Below are positions 1 to 18,399 of a stretch of 23,811 bases of DNA, one piece after another. Within the stretch, counting starts at the first letter, position 1. The number at the start of each line of letters is the position of its first letter. Below the pieces are notes generated by a model, which saw only the letters and a program-made list of their open reading frames with translations, made no database searches and was not told where the DNA came from. Origin of the DNA: Deinococcus rhizophilus (GTDB lineage Bacteria > Deinococcota > Deinococci > Deinococcales > Deinococcaceae). The DNA is taken from the NCBI RefSeq assembly GCF_030271215.1, contig NZ_JASNGB010000015.1:8590-32400 (forward strand). Reading direction: 5' to 3'. Position numbers and translations under genes: made by a program.

Positions 1-281
1 TTCTAGAGCGCAGCGGTCGGCATGACAGCGGTGCCGTTCGGCCCTCTTCCCTGGTGGGGGTGCCTCCAGCAGCAACAGGCGAAGGGAGCTGTGCGCCCGT
101 TGCCCTGGGACCTCTGACCCGCTCGTCTGGACAGGTCAGCGGCCGTCACGCTTGGGTCACAGGTGGGTCAAGGAGGGCGTGATTGGGGTATTGTTGCGTC
201 CAAGTAGACTTATACGCAATTGAGGCGGTTCCATTCCGCTATTCAGTCCTATTTCTTGCCTCTCAAAAGATGAGGGAGACA
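1..281. other. Upstream region without a recognisable gene
   Basis: I see no convincing coding region here. One frame is open from base 3 to about 182, but its composition does not look like a protein. Two possible stem-loops are visible: 72-81 pairing with 94-103 (one mismatch) and 114-119 pairing with 134-139. The part from about 185 to 300 is clearly more AT-rich than the rest of the window and contains a TAGACT hexamer near 203, which could be a second promoter element. No known riboswitch consensus could be matched. Confidence 0.5.
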
Positions 282-310
282 TTGACTTCCCCTTTAGGTG
301 TCCCTACAAT
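282..310 (+). promoter_or_regulatory. Promoter of the liv operon
   Basis: A -35 box TTGACT (282-287) and a -10 box TACAAT (305-310) are separated by exactly 17 bp, each one mismatch from the housekeeping sigma consensus. Transcription would start near 317, giving a leader of about 44 nt before the livJ ATG at 361. It is the best-matching promoter in the window and lies in a locally AT-rich stretch. Confidence 0.75.
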
Positions 311-360
311 CAGGCCACCCCACAACGGCGCCCCAAAGCGCGAATCTCCCTGGAGGAAGC

Positions 361-1515
<1,155 letters not shown>

Positions 1516-1540
1516 GACCGGGCGAGCGCAGGAACCCTCT

Positions 1541-1578
1541 GCAGTGGGGGCCGGGCCGTGGTTGCCCGGCCCCCCTGC
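1541..1578 (+). terminator. Stem-loop between livJ and livH (attenuating or stabilising hairpin)
   Basis: A perfect 11-bp GC stem (1546-1556 with 1564-1574, 7-nt loop) is extended by GCAG/CTGC (1541-1544 with 1575-1578) around one bulged T. No T-run follows, so complete termination is unlikely. A hairpin here can protect the 3' end of livJ mRNA or stop part of the transcripts, giving more binding protein than permease. Confidence 0.6.
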
Positions 1579-1707
1579 CATTGCCTGCAGCCAAATGTGA
1601 CCTGACGCGCTAATGTGCGGGCGGGTCATGTGCGGGCCTGCGCTCCCCCGTTCCTCCTCCCCCTGCCCCCTGCGTGGGGCACCCCATACCTGAAAGGAGC
1701 AAGGACC

Positions 1708-2717
<1,010 letters not shown>

Positions 2718-2721
<4 letters not shown>

Positions 2722-2848
2722 CCCTGATGGCGAGGTTTCCCCGTCAACCTGGACCTCCGGCTGGAAGGCGTACGGGCCACGGCGGACACCGGGAGTTGGA
2801 GAGGCGACCGGTGCCCCGCCGGGCGACCCGGACAGGGACGGCGGCCGC

Positions 2849-2852
<4 letters not shown>
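2718..2852 (+). CDS. Possible 44-aa coupling ORF between livH and livM
   Basis: A 44-codon ORF begins in an ATGA overlap with the livH stop (2718-2721) and ends in an ATGA overlap with the livM start (2849-2852). The ribosome site GGAGAAGG lies just before its ATG. The predicted peptide is rich in Arg, Pro and Gly with no membrane helix, domain or recognisable homology, and its third-position GC (about 70 percent) is lower than in its neighbours, so the peptide may have no function of its own. Its likely role, if translated, is to carry ribosomes from livH to livM across the 127-base gap, since livM has only a weak AGGGA site. The alternative is that it is a chance ORF in a spacer. Confidence 0.35.
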
Positions 2853-6233
<3,381 letters not shown>

Positions 6234-6246
6234 GGTTCAGGTTCAC

Positions 6247-6285
6247 AGGGCCGCCTGCCCACCTGGGAGGCGGCCCTCCTTCTTT
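6247..6285 (+). terminator. Rho-independent terminator of the liv operon
   Basis: A perfect 10-bp stem (6247-6256 with 6268-6277, 11-nt loop) made mostly of G and C is followed by CCTTCTTT. It starts 13 bp after the livF stop codon. Confidence 0.8.
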
Positions 6286-6343
6286 GCACCCGGTTCATGG
6301 CCCTTCCCACGCCTTCCGTATCTGGGGCCGGGTAAGGTCAGCC

Positions 6344-7366
6344 ATGCGACTCCACCATGTCGGCGCGGCGGCCTTCCTCCCGGCCCTGCGCTCGGCCTGC
6401 CTGCCGACTCCGCAGGCGTTCGACCCGGCGCGGCTCCCGGCCCCCGCCGACCTGGGCGCGAAGAATGCGGCGACCGAATGGTGGTATGTCTCGGGTCACC
6501 TGCCAGAGTCGGGGCTGGCCTTTCACTGGGCGCAGTTCAAGGTCAATTACCGGGGGATTCCCTATCACGCCGGGCACGTGGCGGTCACGGACCTGCGGAC
6601 CGGGCAGCTCAACTTCTACGAGAACGGGGCGCAGCAGACCCGCTTCGGCTTTCCGCCGCTGAGGGTCGAGCAGGGCGAGTGGCGGCTGCGGCAGGAGGGA
6701 GCGGTCTACATCCTGCGGGCCGGGCCGCTGAACCTCACCCTGACGCCGCGCAAGGGACCGGTGGTGCATCCGCCGGGGTACTCGGGCACGCCGGAGGTGG
6801 GGCGGCTGTACTACCAGAGCCTCACCCGGCTGGACGTGGCGGGCACCGTGCTGGTGCCGGGCAGCGCCGGAGGCAGCGAGGCGCGGGCGGCGACCGGGCA
6901 GGTGTGGCTCGACCATCAGTGGGGTGACCAGCAACCCGGCGCCCAGGCCCGCTGGGACTGGTTTGGGCTGCACCTCTCGGACGGCTCGGACCTGATGCTC
7001 TACCGGGTGCGCAACGCGGCAGGCCAGGTGGTGCAGGTCGCCGCCTCGCGGGTGGACGCGGCAGGCGTGGCCCGGGAAGTGCCGGGAATCACCATGACGC
7101 CGGGGCGCACCTGGCGCAGCCCCAGCGGGCGCGACTATGTGCTGACGTGGCAGGTCACCGCCCCCGACCTGACGCTGAGTCTGGAGCCCATCCGGGACGC
7201 CCAGGAACTCCTCTCGCGCACGACCTCGGTCGCCTACTGGGAGGGGCCGGTGCGCGGAACAGGCACGCTGGCGGGGCAGGCCATCACCGCCGAGGGCATG
7301 GGCGAGTTCGTGGGCGGGCTGCTCACGCGGGCCGAGGGCGGGCTGTTCGTGCCATCGGGGCGGTGA
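6344..7366 (+). CDS. CrtC/AttH-like lipocalin-fold protein
   Basis: The 340-aa product carries EWWYVSGHL (45-53), the hallmark of the family that includes AttH and carotenoid 1,2-hydratase CrtC (two lipocalin-like barrels), and a second family-type block, VWLDHQWGDQ, in its middle. The N terminus has a short hydrophobic stretch ending in SAC, so export is possible, but the lipobox is poor. Many such proteins are labelled hydratases from the fold alone; hydratase activity is not shown by this sequence. ATG 6344 is preceded by TAAGGT ending 5 nt before it. This could be a leaderless-type -10 box or could contain a short AAGG ribosome site. An in-frame ATG at 6284 lies inside the liv terminator and is unlikely. 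It stands alone between the liv terminator and the clpB promoter. Confidence 0.75.
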   Translation: MRLHHVGAAAFLPALRSACLPTPQAFDPARLPAPADLGAKNAATEWWYVSGHLPESGLAFHWAQFKVNYRGIPYHAGHVAVTDLRTGQLNFYENGAQQTRFGFPPLRVEQGEWRLRQEGAVYILRAGPLNLTLTPRKGPVVHPPGYSGTPEVGRLYYQSLTRLDVAGTVLVPGSAGGSEARAATGQVWLDHQWGDQQPGAQARWDWFGLHLSDGSDLMLYRVRNAAGQVVQVAASRVDAAGVAREVPGITMTPGRTWRSPSGRDYVLTWQVTAPDLTLSLEPIRDAQELLSRTTSVAYWEGPVRGTGTLAGQAITAEGMGEFVGGLLTRAEGGLFVPSGR

Positions 7367-7405
7367 GGACGGCTGACGGTTCCCGGTTCCGACCGACTCT
7401 AGAAA

Positions 7406-7426
7406 CTTGACATGACTACACTCAAG
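7406..7426 (+). promoter_or_regulatory. HAIR element (predicted HspR operator) of clpB
   Basis: The site reads CTTGACA, 7 bp, ACTCAAG. The HspR-associated inverted repeat consensus is CTTGAGT-N7-ACTCAAG, so the right half is perfect and the left half matches 5 of 7. The inverted repeat extends outward to AACTTGA (7404-7410) and TCAAGTT (7422-7428), seven perfect pairs. HspR is the known repressor of clpB and dnaK in Deinococcus and actinobacteria. The site lies on the -35 region, as expected for repression. Confidence 0.8.
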
Positions 7427-7435
7427 TTGCAGAAT
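7407..7435 (+). promoter_or_regulatory. clpB promoter
   Basis: A perfect -35 TTGACA (7407-7412) lies 17 bp from CAGAAT (7430-7435), a -10 box matching 4 of 6 consensus bases. The -35 is embedded in the left half of the HAIR element. The predicted start near 7442 gives a leader of only about 16 nt holding the ribosome site GAGGAGG (7446-7452). Confidence 0.7.
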
Positions 7436-7457
7436 GGGGGAACTTGAGGAGGTTCCC

Positions 7458-10016
<2,559 letters not shown>

Positions 10017-10044
10017 TACGGAGGCTGGACCAGCCAGGGAAGGA

Positions 10045-10087
10045 CGCAGAAACGCCGTCACAGAGCAAGGGTGACGGCGTTTCTGTG
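10045..10087. terminator. Bidirectional terminator hairpin between clpB and the convergent gene
   Basis: A perfect 15-bp stem (10047-10061 with 10071-10085, 9-nt loop) is extended by one wobble and one more pair. The stem contains AGAAA and TTTCT, so both strands give a short T-containing tail. It sits between the ends of clpB (10016) and the - strand gene ending at 10108 and can serve both. Confidence 0.75.
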
Positions 10088-10107
10088 TTCAGGTTGGACC
10101 CCATCGC

Positions 10108-10617
10108 CTAATCCATCACGCCCGCGCCCCTTTGCCTGAGCTGCTGCAAGAATCCAGCCGGGTCAGCGGGCGTAAGGAAATAGGTCCGGCCGTCATGGTC
10201 AATCAGGACACCCCGGTCCAGACGGGAGGCGACGGCCTGGACATGCTTTGGCCCCTCGCCCCGCCACTGGTAATTCCCGGTGTAGTAGCCCGCCATTCCG
10301 GTGCCGCCGACTTTCAACCCCAGACGCCCGGAGGGGGCAGAGGCGCGAAGTCCCGCATAAGGCCAGATGACTGTGCTGCTCAAGCGGCTGACCTGTAACC
10401 CCTCGCTCGTCAGGGCATAGCGCAGACGACGTGGAGCGATCAGGAAGAACACTGCCAGGACGGTAGCCAGCAGGGTGAGGAACAGGTGGAGAGGGAGCGG
10501 CACCGGCTCTCCAAGGGGAAACCATACGGCGGCCAGCAACAAGGCAGGACTGCCCCACTGCAACAGCCAGAACCAGCGGGGCGTCTGCGCGGGGGCCTTG
10601 GCGACCGATTCCATCAT
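10108..10617 (-). CDS. Membrane protein with a bacterial PH-like domain
   Basis: The product of about 169 aa has two hydrophobic helices near the N terminus (WFWLLQWGSPALLLAAVWFPLG and LHLFLTLLATVLAVFFLIA). A cytoplasmic-type domain follows, with the stretch GGTGMAGYYTGNY and a late TYFLTPADPAGFLQQL, which resemble the small bacterial PH domains found in two-helix membrane proteins (bPH_5 type). The family call rests on pattern memory, not a search. The start is uncertain: ATG 10617, ATG 10614 or TTG 10626, none with a clear ribosome site. A TATCTT hexamer at 10664-10659 (- strand) could be its -10 box. The gene converges with clpB and shares its terminator. The function is unknown. Confidence 0.75.
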   Translation of the reverse strand: MMESVAKAPAQTPRWFWLLQWGSPALLLAAVWFPLGEPVPLPLHLFLTLLATVLAVFFLIAPRRLRYALTSEGLQVSRLSSTVIWPYAGLRASAPSGRLGLKVGGTGMAGYYTGNYQWRGEGPKHVQAVASRLDRGVLIDHDGRTYFLTPADPAGFLQQLRQRGAGVMD

Positions 10618-10671
10618 CCTGACCAAGTGAGCAGGGGGGCACCGCCCCAGGGGAGCGAAAGATACGGACAG

Positions 10672-10700
10672 AGAAAACCGCCGCCCGGGCCTGGGCGGCG
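10672..10700 (-). terminator. Terminator of the WGxxGxxG small-protein gene
   Basis: Read on the - strand, an 8-bp all-GC stem (10700-10693 with 10686-10679, 6-nt loop) is followed by GGTTTTCTC. It lies 16 bp after the stop of the small gene ending at 10717 and has the classic form of a Rho-independent terminator. Confidence 0.75.
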
Positions 10701-10716
10701 ACTTGGCGCTGAGGAT

Positions 10717-10959
10717 CTAGCGGCGGGTGGTGTTCGCCGTGTTGACCGTGGTCGCGGTGTAGCGCTTGCCGGTCAGCCCGGCGAGGCCCAGCAGCCCGGC
10801 GAGGCCCAGCCAGCCCCAGTCGGTGGCGGAGTCGGTGGCCTCGGCGGGGGCGTTGGTGCCCACCGTCTCGCCCTCGCTGCCGTCGGTCTGGGCGTAGGCG
10901 GTCACGGGAAAGGCCAGCACGGCGGCCAGGGTCAGGGTCTTGAGCGCATTCTTCTTCAT
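10717..10959 (-). CDS. Small secreted or membrane protein with a WGxxGxxG-type tail
   Basis: The 80-aa product has a clear signal peptide (MKKNALKTLTLAAVLAFPVTAYA, cleavage predicted after AYA at about residue 23), a short polar acidic linker rich in Thr, Ala and Glu, then WGWLGLAGLLGLAGLTGKRY, a Gly/Leu-rich hydrophobic segment ending in basic residues. This arrangement matches the WGxxGxxG/CTERM-like small proteins of several phyla, whose hydrophobic tail and basic end may be sorted or cleaved at the membrane. The function is unknown. It has its own terminator and lies alone after radA. I see no strong ribosome site before ATG 10959. Confidence 0.75.
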   Translation of the reverse strand: MKKNALKTLTLAAVLAFPVTAYAQTDGSEGETVGTNAPAEATDSATDWGWLGLAGLLGLAGLTGKRYTATTVNTANTTRR

Positions 10960-11051
10960 GAGGGGCAGTGTGACGCATCGCCCAGAAGGGAGAGATGACC
11001 CGCCCTTGAGGAAATCTGTATGTGCGTGGGGCTGCCCCCACAGGAGCGCGT

Positions 11052-12401
<1,350 letters not shown>

Positions 12402-12406
12402 CGGGG

Positions 12407-12682
12407 CTACCCGTTGGGCCGGGCGTCCGCCCGCCAGTAGTCCCCGTCCCCGGCCGCGAGGTAGTCCCCCTCCACGAGTTCGGTCAGCAGGACCGAGGGG
12501 TCTTCCAGGGTGCTGTGGTCGGCCAGCAGCGCGGTCACTTCCTCGGCCGAGTAGCGGCGGCCCGACTCGAACAGCCCGGTCAGGTGGTCGAGGATGGCGA
12601 GCTGGTGGGCGCGGCGGCGATCCGAGGGCCAGCCGGTGATGCGGCCGTGTTCGTCTTGAAAGGCGGCGATGCTCTTGGTCAT
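12407..12682 (-). CDS. DUF2087-like small protein upstream of radA
   Basis: The 91-aa product has the layout of the DUF2087 family: [42 protein letters not shown], then a late [16 protein letters not shown]. It looks like a small winged-helix protein, probably DNA-binding, with the typical FxxGRRYSEEEV and final YWR. In some bacteria this domain is fused to or beside regulators; its role here is unknown. The stop lies 5 nt before the radA GTG, so the two form one transcription unit. No ribosome site precedes ATG 12682, but TACCAT lies 8 nt upstream, as in leaderless Deinococcus genes. Confidence 0.75.
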   Translation of the reverse strand: MTKSIAAFQDEHGRITGWPSDRRRAHQLAILDHLTGLFESGRRYSAEEVTALLADHSTLEDPSVLLTELVEGDYLAAGDGDYWRADARPNG

Positions 12683-12794
12683 AGAGGAGCATGGTAACGG
12701 GTGGGCGCGGGCGGGACCGTGCCAGGAGCGGCACCGAAGGGGCACCAAAGGAATGAGGCGGAAGCCGAAGCCCCCGCCCCCCTGTGGACGAGGC

Positions 12795-15038
<2,244 letters not shown>

Positions 15039-15159
15039 GGAGGCTCCCCCCTGTGTCGGTGTCCGAGAGTGGGACGGGGCGAAGGCGTGCGGGGTCCGGG
15101 ATTGGGAGAAGGAGGGCCGGGCAGGGCGGCGCGGGTGGAGACGGGGAGACCTGCCTGAA

Positions 15160-15170
15160 GTCTAGTCTAT
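15160..15170 (-). promoter_or_regulatory. Possible -10 element of the clpC-like gene
   Basis: Read on the - strand, TAGACTAGACT gives two overlapping TAGACT hexamers about 120 bp before the start codon, in an otherwise GC-rich spacer. TAGACT also precedes two other genes here. No clear -35 box is visible, and the gene has its own ribosome site, so it would carry a leader of about 110 nt. No HAIR element was found in this spacer. Confidence 0.35.
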
Positions 15171-15202
15171 GGGCCGCCGGAGGCAGGAAACGCGGCGAAG
15201 GG

Positions 15203-16492
15203 TCACCATCTGGCATCCCCGGAGGTCCCCACCGCCGCGAGCCGCCGCAGCGCCGCCGCAAGCGTGGCGTCCTCCCCCCGCGTGGTGAGCGCGGTGAGGT
15301 CGGTGGGAGCCAAGACGTCGGGCACGAGGGCCGCGGGCAGGGGCCGCCCCGCCGCGTCGAAGGCCCGCAGCACCGTCAACGAGAGGAGGTGCCCGCCCGG
15401 CAGCGGCAGGAACTGCACCCCGCTGTTGCCCACGCCGCGCGTGGCCTCCCCGACGACCACCGCCCCGGCTCCCCGCGCGAAGTGCGAGAAAACCTCGGCA
15501 CAGGACGCGGTGCCCGGTCCCACCAGCACCGCGACCGGGCCGCGCCACACGTTCAGGGTGCCCGCCGCCGCTCGCGCCACCGCCGCCCGCACCTCTTCCC
15601 CGCGCAGGCCGCCGTAGCTGGAGGTGCCGCCCTCCCAGCGCGACTGGTAGACCACGGGCGCAAAGGCGCTCGCCGCCGCCACGCACTCGCCCAGCGAGCC
15701 GCCGCCGTTGTAGCGCAGGTCCACGATCAGCGCCGAGGCCCCGCCCGCCTGCGCCTCGGTCAGCCGCTTGAGGAACAGCTCAGAGCTGTCCTGCGGCAGG
15801 AAGCTGGGAAAGTCGATCACGGCGACCCGTCCGGTGCCCCCCGCGTCCACCCAGCCGAGGGTCGGCTCGTCGCGGGCCTGCAGCGGGGCCGTCCCCAGGG
15901 TGAGGTCACGGTCGGGCACCCCGGCGCGGCGCAGGGTCACGGGAAGGGGGGCAGCGCGGCGCTCCAGCGTGACGAACTCGTTCGGCCCCAGCGGGAGGTT
16001 CTGGCCCTGCGCGTCCTTGCCGGGCACCTCGCCGTTCACGCGGGTCAGCAGGTCGAATCGGCGCACGCCCGCGAGGTCGGCGGGGCTGCCGGGCATGACC
16101 GAGACGACGAGGAGGCCGCCTACCACCCGTGCCACCCGCACGCCCGTTCGGGGCACGGCGCGGTTCTCGCTGATCTCGCGCAGGCGCTCGGCCCCCTCGG
16201 GGTCGCGGACGTTGGTGTGGGGGTCGCCCAGTTCGGTCAGGAGGTCGCCCAGCACCGCGCGGGCGGTGGCGTAGTCGCAACCCTCCCCCTGGGGGGCGCA
16301 GCGTTCGGTCAGCACGTCGGCGTAGCGCCGGGTCAGGTCGGCGCGGTCGGCGGTCGCCCAGCCGAAATAGCGCGTTTCCAGCGCCTGGGTCGCGGCCCCG
16401 TACAGGTCGGTCGCCGGACTCGCACCCGCCAGCCCCAGGGACAGCGAGAGCGCGAGCGCCAGCACGCGGGAAGGGAGCGGGTTGTGGGGCAC
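15203..16492 (-). CDS. S41-family secreted peptidase (C-terminal processing protease relative)
   Basis: The 429-aa product has a signal peptide ([22 protein letters not shown]), a central PDZ-like segment ([38 protein letters not shown]) and a C-terminal S41 core with [14 protein letters not shown] and the nucleophile region [11 protein letters not shown], where the Ser is the expected catalytic residue. The CtpA-type general base Lys (in FGKG) is not present; [11 protein letters not shown] stands at that place, as in S41 members related to tricorn core or IRBP rather than CtpA. It probably cleaves proteins in the cell envelope or outside the cell; the substrate is unknown. GTG 16492 has no ribosome site but has TAGCCT 6 nt upstream, indicating a leaderless transcript. 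Confidence 0.85.
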   Translation of the reverse strand: MPHNPLPSRVLALALSLSLGLAGASPATDLYGAATQALETRYFGWATADRADLTRRYADVLTERCAPQGEGCDYATARAVLGDLLTELGDPHTNVRDPEGAERLREISENRAVPRTGVRVARVVGGLLVVSVMPGSPADLAGVRRFDLLTRVNGEVPGKDAQGQNLPLGPNEFVTLERRAAPLPVTLRRAGVPDRDLTLGTAPLQARDEPTLGWVDAGGTGRVAVIDFPSFLPQDSSELFLKRLTEAQAGGASALIVDLRYNGGGSLGECVAAASAFAPVVYQSRWEGGTSSYGGLRGEEVRAAVARAAAGTLNVWRGPVAVLVGPGTASCAEVFSHFARGAGAVVVGEATRGVGNSGVQFLPLPGGHLLSLTVLRAFDAAGRPLPAALVPDVLAPTDLTALTTRGEDATLAAALRRLAAVGTSGDARW

Positions 16493-16498
16493 GGACGC

Positions 16499-16504
16499 AG
16501 GCTA
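16499..16504 (-). promoter_or_regulatory. -10 box of a leaderless S41 peptidase transcript
   Basis: TAGCCT on the - strand ends 6 nt before GTG 16492, and no Shine-Dalgarno sequence lies between. This is the TANNNT spacing known for leaderless genes in Deinococcus. Confidence 0.5.
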
Positions 16505-16560
16505 GCGCGGCGGTGCGCGAAGCAACCGTGCGCGGCCCTCCGATGCCGTGCCCGGCAGGG

Positions 16561-17313
16561 CTACCCGATCCGGGTGGTCAGCACGCCGATGCCCTCCACC
16601 TCGACCTCCACCGTATCCCCGCGCGAGAGGGGACCGACGCCCTCCGGCGTGCCGGTCAGCACCACGTCGCCGGGCTCCAGGGTCACGTAGCGGGTGAGGT
16701 AGGTCAGGATGGCGGGCACGCCGAAGATCATGTGGCTGGTGCGCCCGTCCTGGCGGGTTTCACCGTTCACGCGGGTCACCACGCGCACGTCGGCGGGATC
16801 GAGGTCCGTTTCCAGCCACGGCCCCAGCGGGCAGAAGCGGTCGGCGGCCTTGGCGCGGAACCATTGCAGGTCGGTCTTCTGAAGGTCACGGGCGGTGAGG
16901 TCGAGGCCGCAGGTGTACCCGGCCACGTGGTCCAGCGCGTTTTCCGGCGTGAGGCCCCGCGCCCGCCGCCCGATCACGAGCGCGAGTTCGCCCTCGAAGT
17001 GAAAGTCCCCGGTCCACTCCGGGTAGTCCACCGTGTCGCCCTCGGCGGCCAGGGCGTTCGGCCCCTTCAGGAAGATGCCGGGTTCCTTCGGCAACTCGCC
17101 CGTGTCGTTGCCGAGTTCCTTGATGTGGTTGACGTAGTTGCGGCCCACACAGACGATCTTGCTGGGTTCGGCGGGAGCCAGCAGGGTCGCGGCGGACAGG
17201 GCCACCCTCTCCCCCGTCCGCTCGCCCGCCATGCCGCGCGTGAGGTGAACCGTATCCCCTTCGAGTTCGCCCCAGGAAGGGGAGCCGCCATGTGCGATTC
17301 GGACCAGACGCAT
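16561..17313 (-). CDS. Fumarylacetoacetate hydrolase family protein
   Basis: The 250-aa product belongs to the FAH superfamily, whose members hydrolyse or decarboxylate acylpyruvates and related compounds, e.g. acylpyruvase or the 2-hydroxyhepta-2,4-diene-1,7-dioate isomerase type. Visible features are the entry motif [13 protein letters not shown] (56-68), the metal-site cluster [12 protein letters not shown] with Glu 107 and 109, GLDLTARD with Asp 138, and the late [13 protein letters not shown] (217-229). The length suits the small bacterial FAHD1-like enzymes. The substrate cannot be told. ATG 17313 is preceded by TATCCT at 6 nt and no ribosome site, so the transcript is probably leaderless. 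It is divergent from a Nudix gene with only 23 bp between the two start codons. Confidence 0.9.
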   Translation of the reverse strand: MRLVRIAHGGSPSWGELEGDTVHLTRGMAGERTGERVALSAATLLAPAEPSKIVCVGRNYVNHIKELGNDTGELPKEPGIFLKGPNALAAEGDTVDYPEWTGDFHFEGELALVIGRRARGLTPENALDHVAGYTCGLDLTARDLQKTDLQWFRAKAADRFCPLGPWLETDLDPADVRVVTRVNGETRQDGRTSHMIFGVPAILTYLTRYVTLEPGDVVLTGTPEGVGPLSRGDTVEVEVEGIGVLTTRIG

Positions 17314-17336
17314 GGGGCGAGGATATACGCTCGGCC
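17314..17336. promoter_or_regulatory. Compact divergent leaderless promoters (FAH gene and Nudix gene)
   Basis: Within 23 bp there are two adjacent -10 boxes pointing apart: TATCCT for the - strand gene (17325 to 17320, 6 nt from its ATG) and TACGCT for the + strand gene (17326-17331, 5 nt from its ATG). No ribosome site fits in either direction. RNA polymerase bound at one box must cover the other, so the two genes should compete for initiation. No good -35 hexamers are visible. Confidence 0.55.
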
Positions 17337-17957
17337 ATGCCGACCCTCGCTCAGCTCCGTGAACTCCAAGCCATCGCCCAGGCCGGGCTGACCTACACCC
17401 GCGACCCCTACGACCGCGAGCGCTTCGGGCGCCTGCTCGCGCTGACCGCCGAACTGCTCGCGGAGGGCACCGGGCAGACGCCGGAAGAGGTTCACGGCCT
17501 GCTCCAGATCGAGCGCGGCTACCTCACCCCCAAGGTGGACGTGCGGGCCGTCGTGCTGAACGCGGCGGGCGAGGTGCTGCTCACGCGTGAGCGGGTCGAC
17601 GGCCTCTGGAGCCTCCCCGGTGGCTGGGCCGACCCCGGCGACAGCCCCCGCGAGGTGGCCGTGCGCGAGGTCCGCGAGGAAACCGGGCGAGGGGTGCGGG
17701 CGGTGCGGCTCCTCGCCCTGCTCGACAAGGACAAGCACCCGCATCCGCCCGACCTGTGGGCCGTGTACAAGGTCTTTCTCGCCTGCGAACTGCTGGAGGA
17801 CGTGGCCGCCCACCCCGACAACACCGAGACGCTGGAAAGCGGATGGTTCTTGCCGGACGACCTGCCGCCCCTGTCCCTCGGGCGCAATCTGCCCGAACAG
17901 GTGCGGCGGATGGTGGCGCTGTGGCGGGAGCCGGGGCTGGGCGTGGACGTAGACTGA
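17337..17957 (+). CDS. Nudix hydrolase with N-terminal helical domain
   Basis: The 206-aa product has a helical N-terminal segment (1-60) of the kind found before ADP-ribose pyrophosphatase-like Nudix domains (Nudix_N_2 type), then the Nudix fold. The Nudix box runs from G96 to V120 with REVREETG as its metal-binding core (110-117). The upstream Glu of the GX5E consensus is Asp here, a mild change. The likely activity is hydrolysis of a nucleoside diphosphate linked to another group, such as ADP-ribose; the exact substrate is not evident. Deinococcus genomes are rich in Nudix genes. The start is ATG 17337, preceded by TACGCT at 5 nt. Its last codons contain the TAGACT -10 box of the next gene. 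Confidence 0.9.
   Translation: MPTLAQLRELQAIAQAGLTYTRDPYDRERFGRLLALTAELLAEGTGQTPEEVHGLLQIERGYLTPKVDVRAVVLNAAGEVLLTRERVDGLWSLPGGWADPGDSPREVAVREVREETGRGVRAVRLLALLDKDKHPHPPDLWAVYKVFLACELLEDVAAHPDNTETLESGWFLPDDLPPLSLGRNLPEQVRRMVALWREPGLGVDVD
17950..17955 (+). promoter_or_regulatory. -10 box TAGACT of a leaderless transcript
   Basis: TAGACT overlaps the last codons and stop of the Nudix gene and ends 6 nt before GTG 17962, with no ribosome site between. It would start a leaderless transcript of the secreted protein and the nucleotidyltransferase. Read-through from the Nudix gene is equally possible. Confidence 0.45.
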
Positions 17958-17961
17958 CCGG

Positions 17962-18399
17962 GTGAAAAGCGCTGCGCTGGCTGCCCTGCTGCTCGGTTCG
18001 ACGGGACTGGCTGCCTCGCCCACCGTGTCGGCCCGGCTCTCGGTGCAGCGGAGCGGGACTACTCTCTCGCACGCTTTGAAGCTACACAACCGGCTCGCGG
18101 TGCCGTTCCGGGCAGCGTATGTCTGCACGCTGGAGACGGCGCTGGTGAATGCCGCCGGGCGAGTCGTCCGGCAGTATCCACCCGAGGACACGGCCTGTCC
18201 CAGCACCTATTTCTGGCTGAGCGTGCCCGCTCGGGGCCGTGCGACGGTGTTTCAACACAAGCTGCCCTGGAATCTCTCTGAGGTGCCACCGGGGGTCTAC
18301 CGGGTCAGGGCGCGGTTGCCCCTCTTCCGCGTTCCTGCCGCCTTTCAAGTGAGCAAACTCGTCACGTGGAGCGCCCCCTTCACCCTGCCAGGCAAATGA
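17962..18399 (+). CDS. Secreted BsuPI-like protein
   Basis: The 145-aa product has a signal peptide (MKSAALAALLLGSTGLAAS, cleavage about residue 19) and a single beta-rich domain: LSVQRSGTTLSHALKLHNRLAVPFRAAY opens like proteins that evaluate 'ordinary' versus 'free' backbone groups, and VPPGVYRVRARLPLF closes like the BsuPI (intracellular proteinase inhibitor) fold, which is common in secreted bacterial proteins without inhibitor function. The domain call is tentative. Two Cys (about residues 55 and 75) could form a disulfide outside the cytoplasm. The start is GTG 17962, 4 nt after the Nudix stop. Its TGA overlaps the ATG of the next gene (ATGA, 18396-18399), so the two are translated together. 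Confidence 0.65.
   Translation: MKSAALAALLLGSTGLAASPTVSARLSVQRSGTTLSHALKLHNRLAVPFRAAYVCTLETALVNAAGRVVRQYPPEDTACPSTYFWLSVPARGRATVFQHKLPWNLSEVPPGVYRVRARLPLFRVPAAFQVSKLVTWSAPFTLPGK

Noticed and set aside
31..90. GGTGCC and GGCGAAGGGA resemble pieces of cobalamin or TPP riboswitches.
   Set aside because: The remaining conserved parts of both riboswitches are absent, and the region lies upstream of the predicted liv transcription start.
1611..1636. Direct repeat ATGTGCGGG twice between livJ and livH.
   Set aside because: Two short GC-rich copies only, with no mobile-element or regulator features.
11026..11041. Small hairpin (6-bp stem, 4-nt loop) after the radA stop as a terminator.
   Set aside because: The stem is short and the following - strand sequence lacks a T-run. 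Termination here is possible but not supported.
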